Assembly (NCBI GenBank): GCA_964448675.1
Contig: CAYUZU010000002.1
Span: forward strand, 298,157-362,156
Source: CAYUZU01 sp964448675
Lineage (GTDB): Bacteria > Planctomycetota > Phycisphaerae > UBA1845 > Fen-1342
Reading direction: 5' to 3'
Length of the DNA: 64,000 nt
Shown here: one piece after another, positions 8,339 through 16,432 of the stretch
How the letters are laid out: each line of letters begins with the position of its first letter
Numbering within the stretch: the stretch's first letter is position 1
Program-made: the position numbers and the translations under genes
Notes under the pieces: model-generated
Database searches by the model: none
Told to the model about the DNA's origin: nothing
The model's input: only the letters and a program-made list of their open reading frames with translations

Positions 8339-9355
8339 ATGCGGACACTGCGAATCCTGACGGGGGTCGTCACGCTTGTCTCGTTCGGCGTCGTGGTCAC
8401 GTGGGCCGGCGAAGCCAACGGGACGGAGGCCAAAGCCAAGCCCGCCCACGCACCAACCGCGCAAACCGCGGACAAGGCCCGGGCCGACGCGTTGACCGCC
8501 GACAAGCAGGTGCCCCTGGTGCTGCGCATGCTCGAGGATCGCCGCCGGGCCGCCCCGCCGAAGATCGAAGTGATCGAGCCCGCCGGCTTGCAGTGGCCGC
8601 TGCTGCAGCGCGAACTACCCGTCAAGATCCATCCACCGCGCACAACGCCCGCGCGCAACGACAAGGAAACCGCCCCGGAGCTCGGCGCCGGCTTCGAGCT
8701 CACCCACGCCTGGTCACCCGACCCGACCCGGCCGGAGTTGCACTACTTCATCTACAACGTCGACCTCGCCAACCCCGACATCGCCAGGCAGTGGACCGCG
8801 CTGCGCCGCGCCCAGTTCAAGCAGATGCGCCAGGAGCGCGCCATCCTGCGCGGCGAGCGCGAGTTTCGCCGCCGCAAGAAGCAGCTCGTCGCCGCCAGCC
8901 GCGAGGCAACCTTCGACGGCGCCGCCCTGCTGCGCGCCGGCTCGTATCGCGCCGCGACGATCACGCTGACCCGCGCCGCCGAGATGAACCACGGCGACGC
9001 CAGCTGCCGCATCTACCTGGCGCTGGCCCGCGTGGCCCTCGGGCACGACTACGAGGCGGGCCGCACACTCAATCGCGCCCTGCAGTTGCGACCCCACCTG
9101 GTGTCGAAGAGCCTCGGCCTCGATGCCTATTTCGCCACCCCGGAGGAGTTCGAGGGCCACGTCGACGCCCTCGCCCGGCGGCTGGCGGCGGCCAAATCCC
9201 CCCGCGGCGAAGAGCACTTCGTCCACGGTTACCTCGAGTTCCAGCGCGGCCACTACGACGAGGCCTACGCCGCATTCCGCAAGGCTTATCGCACGATGCC
9301 GCGCGACGACCGCGTACGAACGTACCTCTCGCTGACCAAGCCGGCCCGGCGCTGA
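8339..9355 (+). CDS. Secreted or periplasmic TPR-like protein, unknown function
   Basis: 338 residues. The start is the ATG at 8339, 7 bases after GGAGG; an open frame upstream only shadows polX. The N-terminus has a signal peptide (MRTLRILTGVVTLVSFGVVVTWA), then an Ala/Lys/Pro-rich linker and a basic helical segment (about residues 160-190, many Arg and Gln). The C-terminal half holds two or three tetratricopeptide-like helical hairpins: RAGSYRAATITLTRAAEMN, VALGHDYEAGRTLNRALQL and, near the end, FQRGHYDEAYAAFRKAY. Such repeats bind partner proteins. I do not recognise the family beyond the repeats, and the neighbours give no hint. Confidence 0.7.
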   Translation: MRTLRILTGVVTLVSFGVVVTWAGEANGTEAKAKPAHAPTAQTADKARADALTADKQVPLVLRMLEDRRRAAPPKIEVIEPAGLQWPLLQRELPVKIHPPRTTPARNDKETAPELGAGFELTHAWSPDPTRPELHYFIYNVDLANPDIARQWTALRRAQFKQMRQERAILRGEREFRRRKKQLVAASREATFDGAALLRAGSYRAATITLTRAAEMNHGDASCRIYLALARVALGHDYEAGRTLNRALQLRPHLVSKSLGLDAYFATPEEFEGHVDALARRLAAAKSPRGEEHFVHGYLEFQRGHYDEAYAAFRKAYRTMPRDDRVRTYLSLTKPARR

Positions 9356-9521
9356 GTGCCGACGTCGGGGATGGCATCGCCGCACGCATCGGCTTGCGAT
9401 GCAGCCCCCGGCCTCGGCGCCGCACGAACGCGCCGCTCGCGGCGCCGTACCGCACGAAAGCGCCCGCCACCTGAGAACCGTGGCCTGTCCACGACACGAC
9501 CGTCACGCACAAGGAACAACC

Positions 9522-10451
9522 ATGCAACAGGTCCCCCTGGGCCAATCCAATCTGCAGACCACCCGCCTGGTTTACGGCTGCATGCGCATCCCCGGCACCT
9601 GGAACGTCGCCGAGATCGACGACCAGCGCCGCCGTGAGGCCTTCGCCGCCCTCGAAGCCGCCGTCGCCGCGGGCTACAACCATTTTGACCATGCCGACAT
9701 CTATGCCCACGGCGCCTGCGAGGAACTCTTCGGCGAATTCCTGCGCGGTCAGCCCGGCTTGCGCGACCGCCTCATCATCACCACCAAGTGTGGCATCCGC
9801 TTCCCGCAGGACAACGGCCCCGACGCCCCGCATCGCTACGACTTCTCCGCCGCCTGGATCGAGCAATCCTGCGAAGGCTCGCTGCGCCGGCTCGGCGTCG
9901 AGACGATCGATGTCTACCTGCTGCATCGCCCCGACGTGCTCATGCAGCCCGACGAAATCGCCGCCACTTTCGACCGGCTGCACCGCGCGGGCAAGGTGCG
10001 CCACTTCGGCGTAAGCAACTTCAGCGCCGCCCAGCTCGACCTGCTGCAATCGCGGCTCGACCGCCCGCTGGTCTGCAACCAGATCGAAGTGCACCCGCTT
10101 CGCCTGGCGCCCTTCGAGGACGGAACGCTCGATCACCTGCACCGCCTGCGCATTGCGCCGACGTCCTGGAGCCCCGTCGCCGGCGGCCGCCTCGGCGACA
10201 AGACCGTCAGCGAGGACGAGCACATCCGCGAGCTGCTGAACACCCTGGATGGCGCGGCCGACGCCCACGGCGTGAGCCGCGCCGCCCTGGTGATGGCTTG
10301 GCTGCTGCAGCACCCGTCCGGAATTCTGCCGATCGTCGGCAGCCGCCAGCCGGCGCGCATCCGCGACATGGTCGCTGGCGACGGCGTGGAGTTGTCCCGC
10401 GAGGCGTGGTATCGCATCTACCTCGCCGCCCGCGGCGCGGCCTTGCCGTAG
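9522..10451 (+). CDS. Aldo/keto reductase (YdhF-like)
   Basis: A 309-residue TIM-barrel oxidoreductase using NADPH. The start is the ATG at 9522 after AAGGAAC. Catalytic residues of the superfamily are visible: Asp and Tyr in HADIYAHG, Lys in TTKCGI, and His in LLHRPD. The C-terminal cofactor segment is present as LPIVGSRQPARI. The N-terminal pattern and the HADIYAHGACEELFGEFL segment resemble E. coli YdhF. Its substrate cannot be read from sequence. It is soluble and cytosolic, converges with the YjbQ gene downstream, and has no obvious operon partner. Confidence 0.88.
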   Translation: MQQVPLGQSNLQTTRLVYGCMRIPGTWNVAEIDDQRRREAFAALEAAVAAGYNHFDHADIYAHGACEELFGEFLRGQPGLRDRLIITTKCGIRFPQDNGPDAPHRYDFSAAWIEQSCEGSLRRLGVETIDVYLLHRPDVLMQPDEIAATFDRLHRAGKVRHFGVSNFSAAQLDLLQSRLDRPLVCNQIEVHPLRLAPFEDGTLDHLHRLRIAPTSWSPVAGGRLGDKTVSEDEHIRELLNTLDGAADAHGVSRAALVMAWLLQHPSGILPIVGSRQPARIRDMVAGDGVELSREAWYRIYLAARGAALP

Positions 10452-10522
10452 GGTTGCGCACCAACCCAGACCCCGCACCGCCGCAGGACGACCGCCGCTT
10501 GTCGCCCCCTGCGTCGCTCGCT

Positions 10523-10930
10523 TCACGCTCCGACGTGCACCACCAACCGCCGCTGCGAACCCCGACTGCGGTGCTCCCAGACATAGATCCCCTGCCAGGT
10601 TCCCAGCCCCAGCCGCCCGTCGATGACGGGAATCGACAGCGAGGTCGCGGTCAGGGCGGCCTTGATGTGCGACGGCATGTCGTCGGGCCCCTCGCTCGTG
10701 TGGGTGAAGTGCGGATCATCCTCGCGCACCAGCCGGTCGAGCCACTGCTCGAGATCGTGCCGCGCCGACGGGTCGGCGTTTTCCTGCACGGTCAGGCTCG
10801 CCGACGTGTGCTGAATGAGCACCGTGCACAGCCCCTCGCGCACGCCGGCCTGGCGCACGACCGCCTGCACCTGGTCGGTCACATCGACCAACGCCTTGCC
10901 CCGCGTTTGCACACCGAGCCGCTCGATCAT
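10523..10930 (-). CDS. yjbQ: YjbQ/UPF0047 family protein (paralog 2)
   Basis: 135 residues, closely resembling E. coli YjbQ: HTSASLTVQENADPS around His41, GPDDMPSHIKAAL around His88, and GRLGLGTWQGIYVWEHR near the end. The family is annotated as secondary thiamine-phosphate synthase, with uncertain physiological meaning. It is encoded just downstream of the exonuclease/endonuclease/phosphatase lipoprotein gene on the same strand, 34 bases away. Together with paralog 1 at 4174-4593 this gives two diverged members of one family in 7 kb. Confidence 0.88.
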   Translation of the reverse strand: MIERLGVQTRGKALVDVTDQVQAVVRQAGVREGLCTVLIQHTSASLTVQENADPSARHDLEQWLDRLVREDDPHFTHTSEGPDDMPSHIKAALTATSLSIPVIDGRLGLGTWQGIYVWEHRSRGSQRRLVVHVGA

Positions 10931-10964
10931 GACCGCTCCTTGCGCGCGGCGCGTGTCGGCGACA

Positions 10965-12131
10965 TCACTCCCCCGCCGACTCGATCACCTTGAAATCCAC
11001 CACCAGCGGCAGGTGATCGAAGTGCCGCCCTTCGTCATCCACGGTGACGTCGAGCTTCTCCAACCCGGCCGCGGCCAGCGTTGCCTCGTCCATCAACGTC
11101 GTATTCAGCACCAGCGCCTTCACCGCCTCCAGCATGCTGTCGGTGTAGATGATGTAGTCGAGCCGGCCGGGGTCCCACTGGTCGTTGTCGTTGCGCCAGG
11201 TGTAATCGTCCGGCCCGGTCACGTTGTGCAGCGGGTGCAGGTCGACCATGCCCGTCGCGTCCCAGTCCGGCGCGAAGTCGGCCCCGTAGGTGGCCTCGTC
11301 CACGATGTCCCCCGTCACGAGCGTCTCCACTGGCTGAAACCCGCCCACGATGTTCAGGTCGCCCACCACCGCGATCGCCGTGCCCACCGGCAGGTCGATC
11401 TCGCCACCCGCGGTTCGCGCGTCACGAATCCACGCCACGATCGCATCCGACTGCTTCTGTCGGCGCGGATCGTTGTCCTCGCCGCCGCAGCACTTGTAGT
11501 GGTTGTTCATGATGTAGAAATCGAAGCCAAACGCGCGATCGGGCAGGTCGACCAGGGCCATCGCCTGCGCCCGGTCGCCACGCGGCTCGGTCGATGTCGC
11601 TTCCATCTCCAGCGGATAGCGGCTGGCGATCACGTTGTCCGACCCCTTGTGCGCATACCATGTCTGTCCGTCCGGCAACGGCAGGACGGCGTTCAGCAGG
11701 TGCACGACGTCACGCTCACCCCAGCGCCGCTCCTCCTGCCCCTGGTCGGCCAGGAAGTCGCGCCAGCCGATCTCCTGCAACGCGATGATGTCCGGGTTGA
11801 GCGCCCGCATTACACGCACGAACTTGCTGGCGTTCTCCTCGCTGACCTCGAAGAAGATGCTGTTCCACAACACGTTGTAGCTCACGAGCCGCAGGTCGGT
11901 CTCCGGATGGCGATCGAGGAACGTCCCGGTCGGCGCCGCGAGTTCCTCGTGGGCCACCTGCGTAACCGCGTCGGGCACCATCGGCGGCGTCCAACTGGGC
12001 TGTCGTGCGCTCGTCGTCGTGGCCGTGGGCTGCTTGCTCTCGCAGGCCCCCACCAGCAGCGCCGACATGCAGACGCCGCAGAACAATCCCCAAGCTCGCC
12101 CGCCCCTCATCGCTGCAAACCGTGCGTACAT
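10965..12131 (-). CDS. Endonuclease/exonuclease/phosphatase family lipoprotein
   Basis: 388 residues as annotated; an internal ATG seven codons in (12110) gives a more typical signal peptide. The N-terminus is a lipoprotein signal ending in the lipobox LLVGAC, so the protein is exported and lipid-anchored. The body is the EEP metallo-phosphoesterase fold: LRLVSYNVLWNS, IIALQEIGW with the metal-binding Glu, NNHYKC, GDLNIVGG with Asp/Asn, and HFDHLPLVVDF with the catalytic Asp-His at the end. Members cleave nucleic acids, phospholipids or inositol phosphates; an extracytoplasmic location favours scavenging of nucleic acid or phosphodiesters. The exact substrate is unknown. Confidence 0.85.
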   Translation of the reverse strand: MYARFAAMRGGRAWGLFCGVCMSALLVGACESKQPTATTTSARQPSWTPPMVPDAVTQVAHEELAAPTGTFLDRHPETDLRLVSYNVLWNSIFFEVSEENASKFVRVMRALNPDIIALQEIGWRDFLADQGQEERRWGERDVVHLLNAVLPLPDGQTWYAHKGSDNVIASRYPLEMEATSTEPRGDRAQAMALVDLPDRAFGFDFYIMNNHYKCCGGEDNDPRRQKQSDAIVAWIRDARTAGGEIDLPVGTAIAVVGDLNIVGGFQPVETLVTGDIVDEATYGADFAPDWDATGMVDLHPLHNVTGPDDYTWRNDNDQWDPGRLDYIIYTDSMLEAVKALVLNTTLMDEATLAAAGLEKLDVTVDDEGRHFDHLPLVVDFKVIESAGE

Positions 12132-12244
12132 TGCTCGTTCCCTCTGCTGTTGGCTGTGATCATCGAACCCAGGTTGAACAGTATAGCCGCCCGCGCCGGC
12201 GCCGCGACCCGCCCCCAGCGCTCGATGGGCCCGCCCCCGCGGCC

Positions 12245-12250
12245 TACAAT
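12245..12250 (+). promoter_or_regulatory. -10 element abutting the mutM start
   Basis: TACAAT ends 6 bases before the mutM ATG, so transcription would start at or next to the first base of the start codon, making the message leaderless. There is no convincing -35, and no Shine-Dalgarno sequence between this element and the ATG. Confidence 0.35.
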
Positions 12251-12256
12251 CCCGGC

Positions 12257-13057
12257 ATGCCCGAGCTGCCCGAAGTCGAAACCACCGTTCGCCTGCACCG
12301 TGCCCGCCTCGAAGGCCGCCGCATCCAGGCCTTCACCACCCGCTGGCGGAAGAACGCCCTGCCCAGTCCGGCGCGCGTGCGTACGGGCCTGATCGGCCGG
12401 ACGATCGTCACACTCACCCGCCGCGGCAAGTTGATCGTCTTCGCGCTGGATGATGGTACTTGGCTGCTGGTTCACCTGCGCATGAGCGGCCGCCTCGCCT
12501 GGGCCGACGATCCGCGAGCGGCCCGCCGCCATGTGCGCGCGACCTGGGACCTTGCCGGCGGCGAGCAACTGCTGTTCTGCGACGCCCGCAAGTTTGGCCG
12601 TATCACGCACACCACTGACCTCGCGGCCGCCACCGCCACGCTCGGGCCGGAACCGCTCGACTCCGGCTTCACCGCCCGCGTGCTCGCCCAGCGGCTCGAC
12701 GGCCGGCGACGGGCGCTCAAGCCGCTGCTGCTCGACCAGACCGTGATCGCGGGGCTCGGCAACATCTACACGGACGAAGCGCTCTTTCGCGCGGGGCTGC
12801 ACCCGTTGCGGTCCGCGGACAGCCTCGACGGCAGCGAGCTGCGGCGTCTGCACCGCGCCATCCGCAGTACGTTGCAGCAGGGCATCCGCCACAACGGCAC
12901 GACCATCGACTGGGTCTACCCGACCGGCCGCATGCAGGATCACCTGCTCGTTTATGGCCGCGGCGGCAAAGCGTGCCGGCGTTGTGGCGCCCCCATCGAA
13001 ACCCTGCGCGTCGGCCAGCGCGGCACGCACATCTGCCCCTGCTGCCAGCCGGCGTAG
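12257..13057 (+). CDS. mutM: Formamidopyrimidine-DNA glycosylase
   Basis: A base-excision repair glycosylase/AP lyase for oxidised purines such as 8-oxoguanine; 266 residues, full length. The start MPELPEVETT is diagnostic: Pro2 is the catalytic nucleophile and Glu3 the proton donor after Met removal. The conserved Lys in RRGKLIVF and the helix-two-turn-helix region (LLLDQTVIAGLGNIYTDEALF) are present. The C-terminal zinc finger has the expected C-x2-C-x16-C-x2-C layout (CRRC, then CPCC). A longer open frame upstream is a shadow of the opposite-strand gene. It may be translated from a leaderless message (see the -10 element just upstream). Confidence 0.95.
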   Translation: MPELPEVETTVRLHRARLEGRRIQAFTTRWRKNALPSPARVRTGLIGRTIVTLTRRGKLIVFALDDGTWLLVHLRMSGRLAWADDPRAARRHVRATWDLAGGEQLLFCDARKFGRITHTTDLAAATATLGPEPLDSGFTARVLAQRLDGRRRALKPLLLDQTVIAGLGNIYTDEALFRAGLHPLRSADSLDGSELRRLHRAIRSTLQQGIRHNGTTIDWVYPTGRMQDHLLVYGRGGKACRRCGAPIETLRVGQRGTHICPCCQPA

Positions 13058-13171
13058 CCCGCGCCCCCCGGGCATCCTGTCGCACCTTGCATCTCGCCGG
13101 TGCCACCGGGCTGGCCGCAGGCCTGACCCATGGCACACAGCATGGTGAGGGCCAACCGCCGCGCCGTCGCT

Positions 13172-13206
13172 TTTTGCATTTTGCATTTTGTATTTCGCAT
13201 TGGACA
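13172..13206 (+). repeat. Tandem TTTTGCA heptamers upstream of asnB
   Basis: Five consecutive 7-base units with increasing divergence: TTTTGCA, TTTTGCA, TTTTGTA, TTTCGCA, TTGGACA. They form an AT-rich island in GC-rich DNA that ends 9 bases before the asnB ATG. The block supplies a TTTGCA (13180-13185) 17 bases from GACAAT (13203-13208), so it may double as the promoter. Confidence 0.65.
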
Positions 13207-13215
13207 ATACGGCCC

Positions 13216-15123
13216 ATGTGTGGCATCGCCGGCATCCTGTCGCTCGCGCCCGACGTGCGGGTCGATCCTGACGCCGTGGCGACGATGGCGGCTCAGCTCG
13301 CCCATCGCGGCCCCGATGACACCGGCCACTACCTCGACCCGCGCAGCCGCTGCGGCCTCGGCTTCCGCCGCCTCTCGATCATCGACCTCGACGCCGGCAA
13401 CCAGCCGCTCGCCAACGAAGACCAGACCGTCTGGGCCGTCTTCAATGGCGAGATCTACAACTTCCGCGAACTACGAGCCGCCCTCGAGCAGCGCGGCCAC
13501 CAGTTCCGCACGCACACCGACGGCGAGGTCATCCCCCACCTCTACGAAGAATACGGCGAGCACTGCTTCGAGCACCTCGCCGGCATGTTTGCCATCGCCC
13601 TTTGGGACCAGCGCCGCGGCCAGCTGCTCCTCGCCCGCGACCGCTTCGGCAAGAAGCCCCTCGGCTTCGCGATCCACAACCGGCGCCTGCTGTTCGCCAG
13701 CGAATTCAAGGCCATCCTCGCGCTGCCGGATGTCCCGCGCACCGTCGACCCGCACGCGCTGCACAGCTACCTCCTCTTCCAGTACGTTCCCGCCCCGGAC
13801 GCGATCTACGCCGGCTTCGCCAAGCTCCTCCCCGGGCACTACGTCCGCCTCGACGCCGAGCAGCCCGCCGAACCGCGCCAGCAGGCCTACTGGCGCCTCG
13901 AGCCGCGCCCGTTCCGCGGCACCTACGACGAGGCCAAGGAACGCCTCCACCACCTCCTGCTCGCCGCCGTCCAGAAGCGCCTCATCGCTGACGTGCCGCT
14001 CGGCGCGTTTCTCTCCGGCGGCGTTGACTCCTCGATCGTGGTCGCCCTGATGCGTGAGCTGGGCGTCTCACCCTTGCGCACGTTCTCCATCGGCTTCTCC
14101 GACGACCGCTACGACGAGTCCTCCTACGCCCGCGTCATCGCCGAGCGCTTCGACACCGAGCATCACGAGCACATCGTCACGCCCGAAGCCCGCAGCGTGC
14201 TCGACACCCTCGCCTGGCACTACGACGAGCCGTTCGCCGACTCCTCCGCCGTCCCCACGTACTACGTCTCGAAATGGACGCGCGAATCGGTCACCGTCGC
14301 GCTCACCGGCGACGGCGGCGACGAAGCCTTCGCAGGCTACGACCGCTATCACGCGGCCCAGATCGCCGGCCGCTTCGACCTCCTGCCCGCGCCCGCGCGC
14401 AGCGCGCTCGCCGGCCTGGCCACCTGGCTGCCCCACCACCAGCCCAGGACGTTGACCAATCGGCTCTATCGCTTTGCGTCGGCGCTCGGCGCATCCGGCG
14501 CGCGGCGCTACCTGTCATGGATGCACATCTTCACCCCGGCCATGCTCGCCGCCGGCTATCAGGCCGCGTTTCGCGCCCAGCTCGACGAGGAGGCTCCGCT
14601 CGCCTGGTTCGACACGCTGTACGACGCGGCACCCGGCCCTGCCGCCAACCGCGCCGTGCATGCCGACTACGCCAGCTACCTGCCCTACGACCTGCTCACC
14701 AAGGTCGACATCGCGTCGATGGCGTGCGGCCTCGAGTGTCGCTGCCCCATGCTCGACCACGAGCTGGTCGAGTTCGCCCTCTCGCTGCCGCTCTCGTGGC
14801 GGCTCGGCCCCACCGGCGGCAAGCACATCCTCCGCGACTGGGCCCGCGCGCGCCTCCCCGACGTCATCCTCGACCGCCCCAAGATGGGCTTCGGCGTGCC
14901 GATCGGCGCCTGGTTCCGCGGCGAGTTACAGGACCTTGTCCGCCACGACATTCTCGCGCCCGACAGCCTGCCGATGCGGATCTTCCGCCCCGACTGGCTC
15001 GAGCAGCTCGCAAACGACCACTTATCGGGCCGTGCCAATCACGAGCACCGCCTCTGGGCCCTCCTGATGCTGCAGTTGTGGCATGACCGCTGGCAGCCGA
15101 TAGCGTTTGCGGACCAAGGGTAG
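13216..15123 (+). CDS. asnB: Asparagine synthase (glutamine-hydrolysing) type amidotransferase
   Basis: 635 residues with the two-domain class II architecture. An N-terminal glutaminase domain starts at the nucleophile Cys2 (MCGIAGIL, then AHRGPDDTGH, RLSIIDL, FNGEIYN). The C-terminal ATP-pyrophosphatase domain has the P-loop LSGGVDSS at about residues 272-279. The start is the ATG at 13216, fixed by the need for Cys at position 2. Besides asparagine synthesis, this length and style is shared by the amidotransferase found in exosortase/PEP-CTERM exopolysaccharide loci. With an EPS locus 5 kb away and PEP-CTERM proteins in the window, a role in modifying a surface polymer is a fair alternative. 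Family certain, substrate not. Confidence 0.9.
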   Translation: MCGIAGILSLAPDVRVDPDAVATMAAQLAHRGPDDTGHYLDPRSRCGLGFRRLSIIDLDAGNQPLANEDQTVWAVFNGEIYNFRELRAALEQRGHQFRTHTDGEVIPHLYEEYGEHCFEHLAGMFAIALWDQRRGQLLLARDRFGKKPLGFAIHNRRLLFASEFKAILALPDVPRTVDPHALHSYLLFQYVPAPDAIYAGFAKLLPGHYVRLDAEQPAEPRQQAYWRLEPRPFRGTYDEAKERLHHLLLAAVQKRLIADVPLGAFLSGGVDSSIVVALMRELGVSPLRTFSIGFSDDRYDESSYARVIAERFDTEHHEHIVTPEARSVLDTLAWHYDEPFADSSAVPTYYVSKWTRESVTVALTGDGGDEAFAGYDRYHAAQIAGRFDLLPAPARSALAGLATWLPHHQPRTLTNRLYRFASALGASGARRYLSWMHIFTPAMLAAGYQAAFRAQLDEEAPLAWFDTLYDAAPGPAANRAVHADYASYLPYDLLTKVDIASMACGLECRCPMLDHELVEFALSLPLSWRLGPTGGKHILRDWARARLPDVILDRPKMGFGVPIGAWFRGELQDLVRHDILAPDSLPMRIFRPDWLEQLANDHLSGRANHEHRLWALLMLQLWHDRWQPIAFADQG

Positions 15124-15191
15124 AACTCACGAACCCCCGCGACCCGGTCGATGACGGGGATGAGGACAAACCCCAGCGGAACGCGAGCAGC

Positions 15192-15599
15192 ATGGCCATT
15201 ATCGACCAATCCGAGATCGACGATCTTCTCAAGGAAGTGGACGGTGCCGGCGGCGACAAGTCCAGCGGTGGCAAGGACGCGACCGTCCCCGTTCAGCCCC
15301 CCTCGGCCCCGCGCCCGCTGAACCTGCCCGACACGCCCGAAGTCCGCCGCGTGCTGCGGGTCAAGGTCCCGGTCATCGTGCAGCTTGCGCAGCGCAACAT
15401 GCCCATCGCTACCGCCCGCGAGCTCGCCGTCGGCGCGATCATCGAGTTCGAGAAATCCGTCGAGGAAGATCTCGAGCTCATGGTCAACAATCGCCGCATC
15501 GGCTTTGGCACATGCGTCAAGGTCGGCGAGAATTTCGGCCTGCGCGTATCGCGCATCGCCACCCGCCGCCAGCGCGTCGAATCACTCGGCAACGCGTAA
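15192..15599 (+). CDS. fliN: Flagellar motor switch protein FliN
   Basis: 135 residues ending in a SpoA/FliN domain (about residues 53-130: VLRVKVPVIVQLAQRNM, LAVGAIIEFEKSVEEDLELMVNNRRIGFG), the C-ring element that controls rotation sense. The N-terminus reads SEIDDLLKEVD, which resembles the CheY-binding EIDALL motif normally seen at the N-terminus of FliM. It lies alone between asnB and surE, with no other flagellar gene in the window, so the rest of the motor must be elsewhere. It is cytosolic at the membrane base. A type III secretion SctQ-like role is less likely. Confidence 0.85.
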   Translation: MAIIDQSEIDDLLKEVDGAGGDKSSGGKDATVPVQPPSAPRPLNLPDTPEVRRVLRVKVPVIVQLAQRNMPIATARELAVGAIIEFEKSVEEDLELMVNNRRIGFGTCVKVGENFGLRVSRIATRRQRVESLGNA

Positions 15600-15620
15600 G
15601 CCCCCACCCGTCCGCCGCTT

Positions 15621-16388
15621 TCACGCAAAACTCGCCGGCCAGCGCCACTCACTCACTGCCCGCAACAGCGCGCGATCCGTCAGGTTCGCATGCAGCGGCG
15701 TCACACTCACGTAACGATCACGAATCGCCGCCAGGTCCGTGTCCGGAAAGCCCTCGTGCGCCGGCTGCCGCCCGTCGAGCCAGTAGATCGTGTTGCCCTC
15801 CCCGTCGTCTTCCTTCGTGTAGTGCTCTTCCCAGCTCGCCGGCGCCTGCGGACAACACCGCACGCCGCGCGGCCACCCCTGATCCAGCGCCGGGATATTC
15901 ACGCTCAAGCACGTTCCCGGGGCCGGCTCGCCGGCCACGAATCGCTCGACCATCTGCCGCGCGATGCGGCCGGCCATGCGGAAGTTCAGCTCCTCCGAAA
16001 GCTCGAGTGACAGCGCCAGCGACGGCACGCCATACAGCGCCCCCTCCATCGCCCCCGCGACCGTGCCGCTGTACAGGACGTTGATCCCCGTGTTCGCCCC
16101 CGCATTGATCCCGCTCAGGACGACGTCCGGCCGCTCGTCCAGCAGCTCGATCATCGCCAGCTTGACACAATCCGCCGGCCGCCCCGCGACGCTCCACCCG
16201 TAGAAGACGCCGTTCACGTGCAAGCGTCGCACGAGCAACGGCTTCTTCACCGAGATCGCGTGTCCGACCGCCGACTGTGAGTCCGACGGCGCGACCACAT
16301 CGACCCGGCCCAGGTCCTGCACAGCTTCGTAAAGCGCCTCGATTCCCGGCGCCAGGATTCCATCATCATTGGTAATCAGGATGCGCAT
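15621..16388 (-). CDS. surE: 5'/3'-nucleotidase SurE
   Basis: 255 residues, the usual length. The N-terminal motif ITNDDGILAPG holds the metal-binding Asp pair, followed by VVAPSDSQSAVGHAIS and the family block LSGINAGANTGINVLYSGTVAGA. SurE is a metal-dependent nucleoside-monophosphate phosphatase linked with stationary-phase survival and stress. It is encoded 44 bases downstream of the diguanylate cyclase gene on the same strand, so the two may be co-transcribed. It is convergent with fliN. Confidence 0.95.
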   Translation of the reverse strand: MRILITNDDGILAPGIEALYEAVQDLGRVDVVAPSDSQSAVGHAISVKKPLLVRRLHVNGVFYGWSVAGRPADCVKLAMIELLDERPDVVLSGINAGANTGINVLYSGTVAGAMEGALYGVPSLALSLELSEELNFRMAGRIARQMVERFVAGEPAPGTCLSVNIPALDQGWPRGVRCCPQAPASWEEHYTKEDDGEGNTIYWLDGRQPAHEGFPDTDLAAIRDRYVSVTPLHANLTDRALLRAVSEWRWPASFA

Positions 16389-16432
16389 CGCGGCATCTTA
16401 GCACGATTCGCCCCCCGCCGCCCGCCACGGCC

